This document shows positions 1-8,210 of a stretch of DNA of 64,000 nt, in pieces (the stretch's first letter is position 1; every line of letters starts with the position of its first letter). The position numbers were made by a program, and so were the translations under genes. Under the pieces are notes generated by a model that saw only the letters and a program-made list of their open reading frames with translations, was not told where the DNA came from and ran no database searches. The stretch comes from Microbulbifer yueqingensis (GTDB taxonomy: Bacteria > Pseudomonadota > Gammaproteobacteria > Pseudomonadales > Cellvibrionaceae): the NCBI RefSeq assembly GCF_900100355.1, contig NZ_FNFH01000003.1, positions 558,001 to 622,000 on the forward strand. Reading direction: 5' to 3'.

Positions 1-293
1 ACACCGTCCCGCTAGCCGCGGCAATCGCGGCCGCACTCCGGCAGGACAGCGCTGCACCGCTGGAACAGTTTGGACGTAGGCGCGAGCGGGAGATCCGGCG
101 CGGGGTCAACCGCTTTACTGATATCCTCACGCGCCTGCTGCTGGCCCGCCGCGGCCGGATGTTGCGGCCGGTAATGGTTTTCCTCAATGCCTGCATGCGT
201 TTCCCGCCGCTGCGCCGACGCTTCCTCAACAAGCTGGCCATGCTGGACCAGGGAGCGGCCAGGCCTGGCGCCCGGAACCAGCCGACAGCTTAG
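1..293 (+). CDS. FAD-dependent monooxygenase, C-terminal fragment
   Basis: The frame is open from the window edge to a TAG at 291-293 and gives about 96 residues. The segment with RRREREIRRGVNRFTDILTR followed by basic and hydrophobic stretches looks like the C-terminal helices of UbiH/VisC-type or PHBH-fold FAD monooxygenases, in which the helix after the FAD domain carries arginines. No FAD motif is visible because the N-terminus is outside the window, so the family is inferred from tail pattern alone. Substrate cannot be told. It is followed by 133 bases without a gene before the MBL-rhodanese protein on the same strand. Confidence 0.5.
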   Translation, partial: TVPLAAAIAAALRQDSAAPLEQFGRRREREIRRGVNRFTDILTRLLLARRGRMLRPVMVFLNACMRFPPLRRRFLNKLAMLDQGAARPGARNQPTA

Positions 294-426
294 CTGTCGC
301 ATGCCACAGTACCACCGCGCATAATTTCCTGCAGGATTTGCCTGCTGGATTAGACTTTTGAGTCTGTATCCGCAGGCAATGGCTGACCGCCCGCGAACAC
401 ACCAGACACGATCCATCGGAGGTCCA

Positions 427-1803
427 ATGTTTGTCGATTCCATCAAGTCACCTGGCCTGGCGCAAATCTCTTACCTCATCGGCGATGGCAACGAGGCCGC
501 CGTAATCGACCCGCGCCGCGATTGTGAAGTCTACGCGCAAATGGCGCGCGAGAAGGGCTGCCGAATTACCCATATCTTCGAAACCCACCGCAACGAGGAC
601 CTGATTTCCGGCGGTCCCATCCTCTCAGACATCACCGGCGCGCCCGTGCACCACGGCCCCAATGCTGCCGATGAGGTTGACTACGCCGACACCATTCATG
701 AGGGGGACTCCTTTACTTTCGGCTCCATGCGGCTTGTGGTCCTGGAAACACCGGGGCATACCGACGACAGCCTGTCGTTTGCAATTTACGACGACAGCTT
801 TGGCGAGGATGCCGTCGGGGTTTTCAGTGGGGATGCGTTGTTTGTCGGCGATGTGGGACGCACGGATTTCTACCCCGACCGCGCCGAGGAGGTCGCTGGT
901 AACCTGTTCGACAGCCTGAAGAAGATCACCGGCCTGGGTGACCAGGCGATCCTCTACCCTGCGCACGGGGCCGGCTCGGTCTGCGGTGACAACATGGCCG
1001 ACCGGGATTTCTCGACCATCGGTTACGAGCGCAAGAACAACCCGATGTTGAGGATCGACAAAAAGGACGAGTTCGTTAAGAAGAAAGTGAACGAGCACCA
1101 TTACCAGCCGCCGTATTTCCGCGTTATGGAACGCCTGAACCTCGAGGGTGCCGCACCCGTGCGGTCTGTGCTCACCCCGCCGGTGCTCGACATGCAGGCG
1201 TTCGAGGAAGTTTCCGGCAAGGCGGTGCTGGTGGACGTGCGCGGTATCTCACCGTTTCTCGGCGCCCACATCCCCGGCAGCTACGCCCTGCCGGTCGACA
1301 TGATCCCGGCCTTCGCCGGTTGGTTCCTGGACGAAAACGATGAGCTGATCCTGGTTGCAGAGAACGCCGCGCAGGCCGAAGAGGCGGCGCGTAACCTCGC
1401 GCGCATCGGCTACGACTACATAATCGGCTACCTGGATGCCTCAATGCCCGGCTGGGCGGCCGGCGCCCGGCCGTTCGAGCGTGTGCAGGTCATCGATGTG
1501 CACGATGTGGAAAAGCGGGTCAAGGAAGGACAGGAGAACTGGGTCCTGCTGGATGTGCGTGACAAGGGCGAGGTGGAACAGGGCATTATCAAGGGCGCCG
1601 AGATGGCCTATGTCGGCAAGCTCAAGGAGGAAATGGACAAGCTGCCGCAGGACCGCCATTACACGGTCATGTGTGCCAGCGGCGCCCGAGCCACCATCGC
1701 CGCCTCGGTGATGTTGCGCGCGGGCTTCCAGAAAGTCGATGTATTCCTGGGCTCCATGGGCGCCTGGCGGTCAGCCGGGCACGACGTGGTCGAGCCCTCC
1801 TGA
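427..1803 (+). CDS. MBL-fold persulfide dioxygenase-like protein fused to two rhodanese domains
   Basis: 458 residues. An N-terminal metallo-beta-lactamase domain (about 1-245) is followed by two rhodanese domains (about 255-345 and 352-455). The architecture resembles CstB-type persulfide dioxygenase/sulfurtransferases. The metal motif is H54-R-N-E-D58 instead of HxHxDH. H111 (PGH) and D136 (SGD) are kept, which fits the single-iron site of the family (His, His, Asp). The second rhodanese has the active cysteine, C416, in CASGAR. The first has LVAEN where the cysteine loop should be, so it is probably structural. The ATG at 427 is preferred over an upstream frame opening because GGAGGT lies just before it. 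It is convergent with the SulP gene and belongs to the sulfur island. Confidence 0.85.
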   Translation: MFVDSIKSPGLAQISYLIGDGNEAAVIDPRRDCEVYAQMAREKGCRITHIFETHRNEDLISGGPILSDITGAPVHHGPNAADEVDYADTIHEGDSFTFGSMRLVVLETPGHTDDSLSFAIYDDSFGEDAVGVFSGDALFVGDVGRTDFYPDRAEEVAGNLFDSLKKITGLGDQAILYPAHGAGSVCGDNMADRDFSTIGYERKNNPMLRIDKKDEFVKKKVNEHHYQPPYFRVMERLNLEGAAPVRSVLTPPVLDMQAFEEVSGKAVLVDVRGISPFLGAHIPGSYALPVDMIPAFAGWFLDENDELILVAENAAQAEEAARNLARIGYDYIIGYLDASMPGWAAGARPFERVQVIDVHDVEKRVKEGQENWVLLDVRDKGEVEQGIIKGAEMAYVGKLKEEMDKLPQDRHYTVMCASGARATIAASVMLRAGFQKVDVFLGSMGAWRSAGHDVVEPS

Positions 1804-1833
1804 CGACCCGCCTTGCGGCCGTGGCGGGCCGGT

Positions 1834-3621
1834 TCAGGCCGATTCGTGGCCCGCTGGGGCCGCGGCGACCGTCGCCGGCGCTGCCGGCTCAGCCCCGGCC
1901 TGGGCCCGCGCCGCATTGAAAGCCTGGAACTGCGTCAGGTAGACCGCTCCCGAAAGATGGGTGAGGAAGCCGCTGCGCTCGAGGCTGTCCATGACCGGGC
2001 CCTTTACCTCGGAGAGGTGCAGGTCGATGCCCAGCTCGGCAAGGCGGGTATTCAGGGCCTCGAGTACCTCCAGCGCACTCCAGTCGATCTCATTGATAGC
2101 GCTGCACATCAGGATCACATGCCGCACCTGGCGATTGGCCGCCAGGTCGCTGTATATCCGCTCTTCCAGGAAAGCGGCATTGGAGAACATCAGGCTTTCA
2201 TCGACGCGGATGGTGAGGATTTCCGGTACGGTCAGCACCTTGTGCCGGCGGATATTGCGGAAATGTTCGGTGCCTTCGACCAGGCCGACCTCGGCAATAT
2301 GGGGCTTGGAGGTGCGGAAGAGGAACAGCGCAATTGAGGCACCCACGCCACAGGCGACCCCCGCCTCCACCCCGAACAGCAGCGTAATCACGATAGTGAC
2401 CAGCACCGCGACAAAATCGCTGCGGCTGAAGCGCCAGGTCTTGCGCAGTATCGAGAAATCCACCAGCGTAAGGACCGCCACTACGATGGTGGCCGCCAGG
2501 GTCGCCTTGGGCAGGTAGTACAGGAACGGGGTCAGGAACAGCGCTGCCAGCGCAATACCGGCCGCCGTCAGGATGCTGGCCATCTGCGTGACCGCCCCGG
2601 CATCGAAATTGACCACCGAGCGGGAGAAGCCGCCGGTCACCGGGAAGCCACCGGACAGGCCGGAACCGAGGTTGGCCGCGCCCAGGCCGATCAGCTCCTG
2701 GTTCACATCGATTTTTTCCCGCCGCTTTGCCGCCAGCGTCTTACCCACCGATACCGATTCCACATAACCGATAATGGAAATCATGATCGCCGGAAGCAGC
2801 AGCGCCTCCACGAGTTCCAGTGAGGGCCAGGGCACCGACAGGTCCGGCAGGCCGCCCGGGATCTCTCCCACAAGTGCCACGCCTTTGGCTTCGAAATTGA
2901 ACTGTGCCGCGACGGCGATGGTGGCGACCACCCCCAGGACCGGGGCCGCCTTCACCAGCATCCCCGCGGCATGCCCCGAAATCGGCAACCGCTCAAGTAC
3001 CCCCACCGCATAGCGACGCGACCAGAGCAGGAAGGCGATGACCGCAAAGCCCGTGACGACGGTATAGGCATTGATGCCTGCCAGGTTCCCGCCGAGGGAC
3101 TCTGCCATTTCCACCACATTATCGCCGCCGGCGCTGATGCCCAGCAGGTGCTTGAGCTGGCTGAGTGCGATCAGCAGGCCCGACGCGGTGATAAAGCCGG
3201 AAATGACGGGGTGCGAGAGGAAATTTGCCAGGAACCCCAGGCGCAGGAGTCCCATCAAGGTCAGGAACACGCCGGACAGGAGCGCCAGCACTGCGGCAGC
3301 CACCAGGTAGTCCCCTGTGCCGGTCCCGGCCACCTGGCCCAGCGCGGAAGCACTCATCAGGGAGGCCACGGCCACCGGCCCCACCGAGAGGGTACGGCTG
3401 CTACCGAACACGGCGTAGGCCACCAGCGGCACCATACTCGCGTAAAGCCCCACCTGGGCAGGCAGGCCCGCCAACAGCGCATAGGCCAGCGACTGCGGGA
3501 TCAGCATGATCGTAACGATAACGGCCGCGAGGAAATCGCGGCTGAAGGTAACGCCGTCGTAGTTGCGCAGCCAGTGGAGGATCGGCAGTGCGTTCGACAG
3601 CAAATTCAGTCCGTTTTTCAT
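1834..3621 (-). CDS. SulP family anion permease with STAS domain
   Basis: 595 residues, the usual length for bacterial SulP carriers. About 12 hydrophobic segments fill residues 25-430 and contain the family signature region near the N-terminus (LIPQSLAYALLAGLPAQVGL). A cytoplasmic STAS domain follows (about 440-560). SulP proteins move sulfate, bicarbonate or other anions; sulfate or another sulfur oxyanion is inferred here from neighbours. It is the last gene of a minus-strand run: persulfide dioxygenase, DUF442 sulfurtransferase, SulP, with 40 bases between it and the previous gene. A second SulP at 6411 has very similar STAS sequence, so the two look like paralogues flanking the regulator. 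The C-terminal 25 residues are Ala-rich and look disordered. Confidence 0.9.
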   Translation of the reverse strand: MKNGLNLLSNALPILHWLRNYDGVTFSRDFLAAVIVTIMLIPQSLAYALLAGLPAQVGLYASMVPLVAYAVFGSSRTLSVGPVAVASLMSASALGQVAGTGTGDYLVAAAVLALLSGVFLTLMGLLRLGFLANFLSHPVISGFITASGLLIALSQLKHLLGISAGGDNVVEMAESLGGNLAGINAYTVVTGFAVIAFLLWSRRYAVGVLERLPISGHAAGMLVKAAPVLGVVATIAVAAQFNFEAKGVALVGEIPGGLPDLSVPWPSLELVEALLLPAIMISIIGYVESVSVGKTLAAKRREKIDVNQELIGLGAANLGSGLSGGFPVTGGFSRSVVNFDAGAVTQMASILTAAGIALAALFLTPFLYYLPKATLAATIVVAVLTLVDFSILRKTWRFSRSDFVAVLVTIVITLLFGVEAGVACGVGASIALFLFRTSKPHIAEVGLVEGTEHFRNIRRHKVLTVPEILTIRVDESLMFSNAAFLEERIYSDLAANRQVRHVILMCSAINEIDWSALEVLEALNTRLAELGIDLHLSEVKGPVMDSLERSGFLTHLSGAVYLTQFQAFNAARAQAGAEPAAPATVAAAPAGHESA

Positions 3622-3661
3622 ACTTCAGTTAACCCGCTATACCGTTTGGGCGCTGCCCGGT

Positions 3662-4075
3662 TCAGGGAGAAAACGCAATCACCACGCCGCTCACATCAAA
3701 GCCGGCCTTGCCGGCCTGCGCCACCAGTGTACGGGGCTCCTCACCGGCGAGGCACTTCGCCCCCGCCCAGAGGTTGCAGGACCGGTTACCCGTGCGACAG
3801 AAGGCATGCACGCGCTTCCCGCTCGCGAGCACCTGGCGGAACTGCTCACAGTGCTCCTGGTTCATCTGGCCACGGGCGAAGGGAATGGCCACAAATTCCA
3901 TCCCATGCGCCTCAGCCGCCTGCCTGAGCTCGGCAAAGGAAGGCAGGTCCTCAACCTCCCCTTCGGTGCGATTACACACCAGCACTTCCACCCCGGCCGC
4001 AGCCAGTTCCGGCATTGCCTCTGGCCCGCAAAGGTCGGACACGCTCACCTGCTGGTCCAGTTGTTTGATATCCAT
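3662..4075 (-). CDS. DUF442 / TIGR01244 family sulfurtransferase (Blh N-domain type)
   Basis: 137 residues. It begins MDIKQLDQQVSVS, typical of the beta-lactamase-hydrolase-like (Blh) N-terminal domain, a dual-specificity-phosphatase-fold sulfurtransferase. The catalytic loop is FCRTGNRS, with the cysteine expected to carry persulfide. In BigR operons of Xylella and Agrobacterium this domain is fused to the dioxygenase; here it is a separate gene just after the dioxygenase. An upstream ATG at 4087 is possible, but GGAG sits six bases before the ATG at 4075, which is therefore preferred. It probably passes sulfane sulfur between sulfide oxidation and the dioxygenase (inference). Confidence 0.82.
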   Translation of the reverse strand: MDIKQLDQQVSVSDLCGPEAMPELAAAGVEVLVCNRTEGEVEDLPSFAELRQAAEAHGMEFVAIPFARGQMNQEHCEQFRQVLASGKRVHAFCRTGNRSCNLWAGAKCLAGEEPRTLVAQAGKAGFDVSGVVIAFSP

Positions 4076-4137
4076 TGCTAACTCCATGGGCGGGCCCGGC
4101 TCCCCACCGCGGCCCGCAAAGCCGTTGTTTAGACGAA

Positions 4138-5019
4138 TCAGGTCAGGGTGTTGACCGGCACTTTCAGGTAGACCACGCCGTTGTCCTCCGCAGGGGGCAT
4201 CTGGCCTGCGCGGATATTCACCTGGATCGAGGGAATGATCAGGCGCGGCATTCCCAGGGTGGCATCGCGCTCGGTGCGCATCTTGACGAACTCATTCTCG
4301 CTGATGCCGTCGCGCAGGTGGATGTTACTGCGCCGCTGTTCGCCCACCGTGGTCTCGCACTGGTGTTCGCGCTCGCCCTCCGGCGGATAGTCGTGGCACA
4401 TGAACATGCGGGTCTCCTCCGGCAGCTCCAATAGGTTTTTCACCGACCGGTAGAGGATACGGGCATCCCCGCCCGGGAAGTCGCAGCGTGCGCTGCCCAC
4501 GTCCGGCAGGAACAGGGTGTCCCCCACAAACAGGGCGTCACCGATAAGCCAGGCCATGTCCGCTGGTGTGTGGCCCGGGGAGTAGATCACCCGCCCCTCC
4601 AGCTCTCCAATACTGAAGGTGTCCCCATCGTGGAACAGGTGATCAAACTGGCTGCCGTCCACCAGGAACTGCTTCTCCAGGTTGAACACCTCGCGGAAGA
4701 TGGTCTGCACCTGGCGGATATGGTCGCCGATGGCAATCTTGCCCCCGAGCTTCTCGCGGATATAGGGTGCCGCGGACAGGTGGTCGGCATGAGCGTGCGT
4801 CTCCAGGATCCACTCGACCGTGAGGTCTTCCCCCCGGACGAAATCGATGATCCGGTCTGCACCCTCATGGCTGGTATGGCCGGAAGGCGCGTCGAAATCG
4901 AGCACGGCATCCACCACGGCGGCTGAGCCCCCGGACCGGTCGTAAACTACGTAGCTCCAGGTCTCGGTATCCGGGTCCAGGAATGGCTTGACGATCGGTC
5001 GCTTTGCACTGGCAGTCAT
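4138..5019 (-). CDS. persulfide (sulfur) dioxygenase, ETHE1/Blh type MBL-fold hydrolase
   Basis: 293 residues of one metallo-beta-lactamase domain with the full motif TH75AH77ADH80, H150 in SPGHT, D167 in FVGDT and H209 in CHDYPP. ETHE1/Blh enzymes oxidise glutathione persulfide to sulfite with one ferrous ion held by two His and one Asp. The length and the C-terminal region match the dioxygenase half of the Blh protein of BigR operons. The start at 5019 has GGAGG seven bases upstream. It is divergent from bigR across an AT-rich stretch holding an inverted repeat, so derepression of both arms by sulfide or persulfide is likely. It probably works in the cytoplasm with the DUF442 protein that follows 62 bases later. 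Confidence 0.88.
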   Translation of the reverse strand: MTASAKRPIVKPFLDPDTETWSYVVYDRSGGSAAVVDAVLDFDAPSGHTSHEGADRIIDFVRGEDLTVEWILETHAHADHLSAAPYIREKLGGKIAIGDHIRQVQTIFREVFNLEKQFLVDGSQFDHLFHDGDTFSIGELEGRVIYSPGHTPADMAWLIGDALFVGDTLFLPDVGSARCDFPGGDARILYRSVKNLLELPEETRMFMCHDYPPEGEREHQCETTVGEQRRSNIHLRDGISENEFVKMRTERDATLGMPRLIIPSIQVNIRAGQMPPAEDNGVVYLKVPVNTLT

Positions 5020-5065
5020 GACTGGCCTCCAATTTCTGAATTACGGCCACAATATACTTTTCATT

Positions 5066-5085
5066 ATTATATAAATCAATATAAT
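5066..5085. promoter_or_regulatory. candidate BigR operator: perfect inverted repeat in AT-rich divergent promoter
   Basis: The divergent region contains ATTATAT, six bases, then ATATAAT, a perfect 7+7 inverted repeat in a strongly AT-rich patch (about 5050-5100) inside a GC-rich chromosome. BigR-type repressors are known to bind AT-rich palindromes between their own gene and blh. The position, 41 bases before the bigR ATG and 47 before the dioxygenase ATG, would overlap promoter elements of both arms. Binding is inferred from position and symmetry only. Confidence 0.6.
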
Positions 5086-5125
5086 ATGTTCATGTAAATC
5101 GTTGACGCAGCGAGAGCGGAAACCA

Positions 5126-5440
5126 ATGCCCGATACATCCACCTTCAGCCTCGACAAGATGCGCGCTTCTGCCGGCAATGCCTCGGCACTCCTGCGCTCC
5201 CTCGGCAACCAGGACCGCCTGCTCCTGTTGTGCCAGCTCAGCCAGGAAGAGCTCTGTGTCAGCGACCTCGAGGAGCGGCTGGACATCCGCCAGCCGAGCC
5301 TGTCCCAGCAGCTGGGGGTACTGCGCCGCGAGGGCCTGGTAACCACCCGGCGCGAGGGCAAGCGAGTCTTCTATCGGATCGGTGACCAGAAAGTGCTGAC
5401 CCTGCTGCAAACCCTGTATGAACTTTACTGTGCGGAGTAA
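5126..5440 (+). CDS. bigR: ArsR-family persulfide-sensing repressor, BigR/SqrR type
   Basis: 104 residues with a winged helix-turn-helix (about 22-90; recognition helix region RQPSLSQQLGVLRREGLV). Cysteines C36 (LLLLCQLSQ) and C102 (LYELYCAE) sit where BigR, YgaV and SqrR keep the pair that forms a disulfide or tetrasulfide on exposure to sulfide or persulfide. A third, C44, is extra. The ATG at 5126 is chosen; a TTG at 5102 is in frame but has no better ribosome site. It leads the plus-strand operon with the two YeeE/YedE genes (eight bases to the next) and is divergent from the dioxygenase, the standard BigR arrangement. It probably represses both arms until persulfide appears. Confidence 0.85.
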   Translation: MPDTSTFSLDKMRASAGNASALLRSLGNQDRLLLLCQLSQEELCVSDLEERLDIRQPSLSQQLGVLRREGLVTTRREGKRVFYRIGDQKVLTLLQTLYELYCAE

Positions 5441-5448
5441 CCACACCC

Positions 5449-5883
5449 ATGACCATTGACTGGAATGCCTTTACCCCACTGACGGCCCTCGCCGGCGGCG
5501 CGCTGATCGGCCTGGCCAGCGCGCTGTTGCTGGTGCTGAATGGCCGCATTGCCGGCATCTCCGGCATCCTCGGCGGCATACTGGCCCACAAACCCGGGGA
5601 GACCGCATGGCGCCTCGCATTCGCGCTGGGCCTGCTGGCCGTGCCCGGCCTGTGGCTGCTGTTTAGCCAGTTGCCGCCGATCGAGATCAAGGCGGGCTAT
5701 CCCGTACTGATCGCGGCGGGCCTGCTGGTGGGCATCGGCACCCGCTACGGCTCCGGCTGCACCAGCGGCCACGGAGTCTGCGGCCTGTCGCGACTGTCAC
5801 CGCGCTCGCTGGCGGCGACCCTGTCCTTTATGGGGGCGGGATTTGCCACTGTTTTCGTTGTCCGCCACCTGCTGGGAGCCTGA
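5449..5883 (+). CDS. YeeE/YedE family membrane protein, first half of a two-subunit transporter (PmpA-like)
   Basis: 144 residues, four hydrophobic segments. It has the family signature GSGCTSGHGVCGLSRLS near residues 102-118, whose cysteine is thought to handle sulfur species in YeeE-type thiosulfate transporters. In BigR operons this pair (PmpA/PmpB type, formerly called TauE-like) is believed to move a sulfur compound such as thiosulfate or sulfite, or a persulfide; direction is not settled. It is three bases before the second subunit and eight after bigR, so all three are one transcript. Confidence 0.85.
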   Translation: MTIDWNAFTPLTALAGGALIGLASALLLVLNGRIAGISGILGGILAHKPGETAWRLAFALGLLAVPGLWLLFSQLPPIEIKAGYPVLIAAGLLVGIGTRYGSGCTSGHGVCGLSRLSPRSLAATLSFMGAGFATVFVVRHLLGA

Positions 5884-5886
5884 GCC

Positions 5887-6312
5887 ATGAACAAGACTAC
5901 CGTCACTGCATTTGTTGCCGGACTGCTGTTCGGCCTCGGGCTCCTGCTCTCGGGCATGGCCAACCCGGAAAAGGTGCTGGCCTTCCTGGACCTGGCGGGC
6001 AACTGGGACCCGTCCCTGGGACTGGTGATGGTCGGCGCCATCCTGGTGGCGCTGCCCGCCTTTACCTGGGCAAAGGGTCGCCAGCGGTCGCTGATGAATG
6101 AAGCGCTGGAGCTCCCCACCCGCAGCGACATCGACCGCCCGCTTGTGGTCGGCAGCCTGCTGTTCGGCGCCGGCTGGGGACTGGCCGGCTTCTGCCCCGG
6201 CCCGGCGGTGGTGGCCACCGGTGCCGGCGAGCTGAAGGCGGTGATATTTACCGTCGCGATGCTCACCGGCATGACGGCCTTCCAGCGCTTCCGGCGACTG
6301 GCCACCGCCTGA
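5887..6312 (+). CDS. YeeE/YedE (DUF6691) membrane protein, second half of the two-subunit transporter (PmpB-like)
   Basis: 141 residues with about four membrane segments. It contains the partner-subunit motif GWGLAGFCPGPAVVATG near residues 98-114, again with a single cysteine in a glycine-rich turn. Each subunit is about half of a full YeeE protein, so the pore is probably formed by both. The start follows the previous stop by three bases and has GGGAG upstream. Co-transcription with bigR implies sulfide- or persulfide-dependent expression. A gap of 98 bases separates it from the second SulP gene, which may be read through. Confidence 0.85.
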   Translation: MNKTTVTAFVAGLLFGLGLLLSGMANPEKVLAFLDLAGNWDPSLGLVMVGAILVALPAFTWAKGRQRSLMNEALELPTRSDIDRPLVVGSLLFGAGWGLAGFCPGPAVVATGAGELKAVIFTVAMLTGMTAFQRFRRLATA

Positions 6313-6410
6313 CCGCAGCCCGCCGTTGCTGCCGTAGCCGGGAAAACGGGTCTATCTTTGCATAGCGCCGGGCCCGAATCCCCGGGGCCCGACAAGGGAA
6401 TTGCAGCAGC

Positions 6411-8141
6411 ATGCGGGCGAGCAACCTCGTACCCAACTGGTTGAAGGGTTATCGGCGCCAGTGGCTCGCGGGCGATACCGTGGCCGCGGTGCTGGCGACG
6501 ATGATGATCGTGCCACAGGCGCTCGCCTATGCGGCGCTGGCCGGCCTGCCACCCCATATCGGCCTCTATGCCAGCCTGTTGCCACTGGCAGGCTACGCCA
6601 TGTTTGGCTCCAGTTCCGTGCTGTCGGTCGGCCCGGTTGCCGTGCTCTCCCTGATGACCGTATCCGCACTCTCCCCCCTGGCCACGCCAGGCAGCCCCGA
6701 GTGGGTACTCGGCGCGGTCACCCTGGCGGCGCTGAGCGGCATCTTCCTGTTCGCCCTGGGCCTGCTGCGCATGGGCGCCCTGGCCAACCTGCTCTCCCAC
6801 CCGGTCATTCACGGGTTTGTTTCCGGCGCCGCCACCCTGATCATCATCGGTCAGGTAAGCCCCCTGCTGGGCATTCAGAGAGAGGGCGAAACCGCCGTGG
6901 AAATGACCATCGGCGCCGTAGAGCAGCTTCCCAACGCCCTGCATGCCAGCGCGCTCGTGGGGCTCGCTTCGCTGGCCCTCCTCGCCGCCGCCCGCATCTG
7001 GCTCTCCTACCTCCTGCGCCGGGCGGGCGTAAAGAAGGCGCGCGCCAAGCTCATTGCGCGCCTGGCACCCATGGTGGTGGTGGCGACGGCGATCGCGCTC
7101 TCATGGCACTTCGACTGGGACAAGGAAATGGCGGTGGTCGGGGCCATCCCCGCCGGGCTGCCCGAGATCGGCATGCCCGCCCCGGAATGGGGGATGACCT
7201 ACCGCCTGCTGCTGCCGGCCCTGATCATCGCGCTGCTGGGTTTCGTTGAAAGCCTGTCGATTGCCCACGCCATCGCCCTGCGCCGGCGGGAGCGGCTCGA
7301 CCCGGACGCCGAGCTGCGCGGGCTGGGAGCAGCCAACCTGCTCAGCGCCGTATCGGGCGGCTTCGCCGTGACCGGCAGCTTCGCCCGCACGGCCATCAAC
7401 GAGGAGGGCGGCGCCCGCTCGCCGTTCAGTGGCATCATCGCCGCCGGGCTGCTGGCGCTAATACTGCTGTTCGCCACGGCGCCCTTCGAGATGCTGCCGC
7501 TGAGTGTGCTGGCAGCCACCATTATCGTGGCTGCCAGCAGCCTGATCGACCTGCCAGGCTTTATCAGCAACTGGCGTTACGACCGGACCGACGGCGCGGC
7601 GATGGGCGGGACCTTCCTGGGCGTGGTCCTGTTCGGTGTCGAGGCCGGCATCGGTATCGGCATCGGCCTCTCCTTCGCCACGCTGATCTGGCGCACCAGC
7701 CGGCCGCATATCGCCGTGGTCGGCCGGGTGCCGGGTACCGAGCAGTTTCGCAACGTACTGCGGCACACGGTGAGAACCCAGCCGGAGATCCTGTTCCTGC
7801 GTATCGACGAAAGCCTCTTCTTCAGCAACATCAGTGCGGTGGAGGATCGCCTGCTGGCGGAGCTGAAGCGTCGCCCGGAGACGCGCGACCTGGTACTGAT
7901 CCTGTCCTCGGTCAGCCGCATCGACGGCACTGCACTGGAGCGGCTGCAGCAGATCAACCGGGATCTCCGCGCGCGGGAGGTCCAGCTCCACCTGGCCGAG
8001 GTCAAGGGGCCGGTGCTCGACCGGCTCAGCCGCTCCCGCTTCCTCGAACAGCTGAGCGGGCGGATTTTCCTCTCCTCCTATATCGCCGAGCTGGCGCTGC
8101 GGCGCCGTGACCAGGAGGAAGGTGACGCCGCCACCACCTGA
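6411..8141 (+). CDS. SulP family anion permease with STAS domain (second copy)
   Basis: 576 residues. The SulP membrane domain (about 15-415) carries the signature MMIVPQALAYAALAGLPPHI near the N-terminus, followed by a STAS domain (about 430-555). The stretch around the start of STAS (TEQFRNVLRHTVRTQPEIL) is close to that of the SulP at 1834-3621, so both belong to one subfamily, probably from an old duplication. Its place after the BigR operon suggests export or exchange of sulfite or sulfate made by sulfide oxidation; this is inference. The ATG at 6411 has only a weak ribosome site. Confidence 0.9.
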   Translation: MRASNLVPNWLKGYRRQWLAGDTVAAVLATMMIVPQALAYAALAGLPPHIGLYASLLPLAGYAMFGSSSVLSVGPVAVLSLMTVSALSPLATPGSPEWVLGAVTLAALSGIFLFALGLLRMGALANLLSHPVIHGFVSGAATLIIIGQVSPLLGIQREGETAVEMTIGAVEQLPNALHASALVGLASLALLAAARIWLSYLLRRAGVKKARAKLIARLAPMVVVATAIALSWHFDWDKEMAVVGAIPAGLPEIGMPAPEWGMTYRLLLPALIIALLGFVESLSIAHAIALRRRERLDPDAELRGLGAANLLSAVSGGFAVTGSFARTAINEEGGARSPFSGIIAAGLLALILLFATAPFEMLPLSVLAATIIVAASSLIDLPGFISNWRYDRTDGAAMGGTFLGVVLFGVEAGIGIGIGLSFATLIWRTSRPHIAVVGRVPGTEQFRNVLRHTVRTQPEILFLRIDESLFFSNISAVEDRLLAELKRRPETRDLVLILSSVSRIDGTALERLQQINRDLRAREVQLHLAEVKGPVLDRLSRSRFLEQLSGRIFLSSYIAELALRRRDQEEGDAATT

Positions 8142-8210
8142 CTCCCCGCGCACCCTGTACCGCCCCGCCGAATACTGGCAAAATATCCAGTATTTGAACC
8201 ACTGGTTACC

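Noticed and set aside
5745-6944. A 399-codon minus-strand frame across the YeeE/YedE and SulP genes
   Set aside because: It covers parts of three genes with clear membrane-protein signatures on the plus strand.
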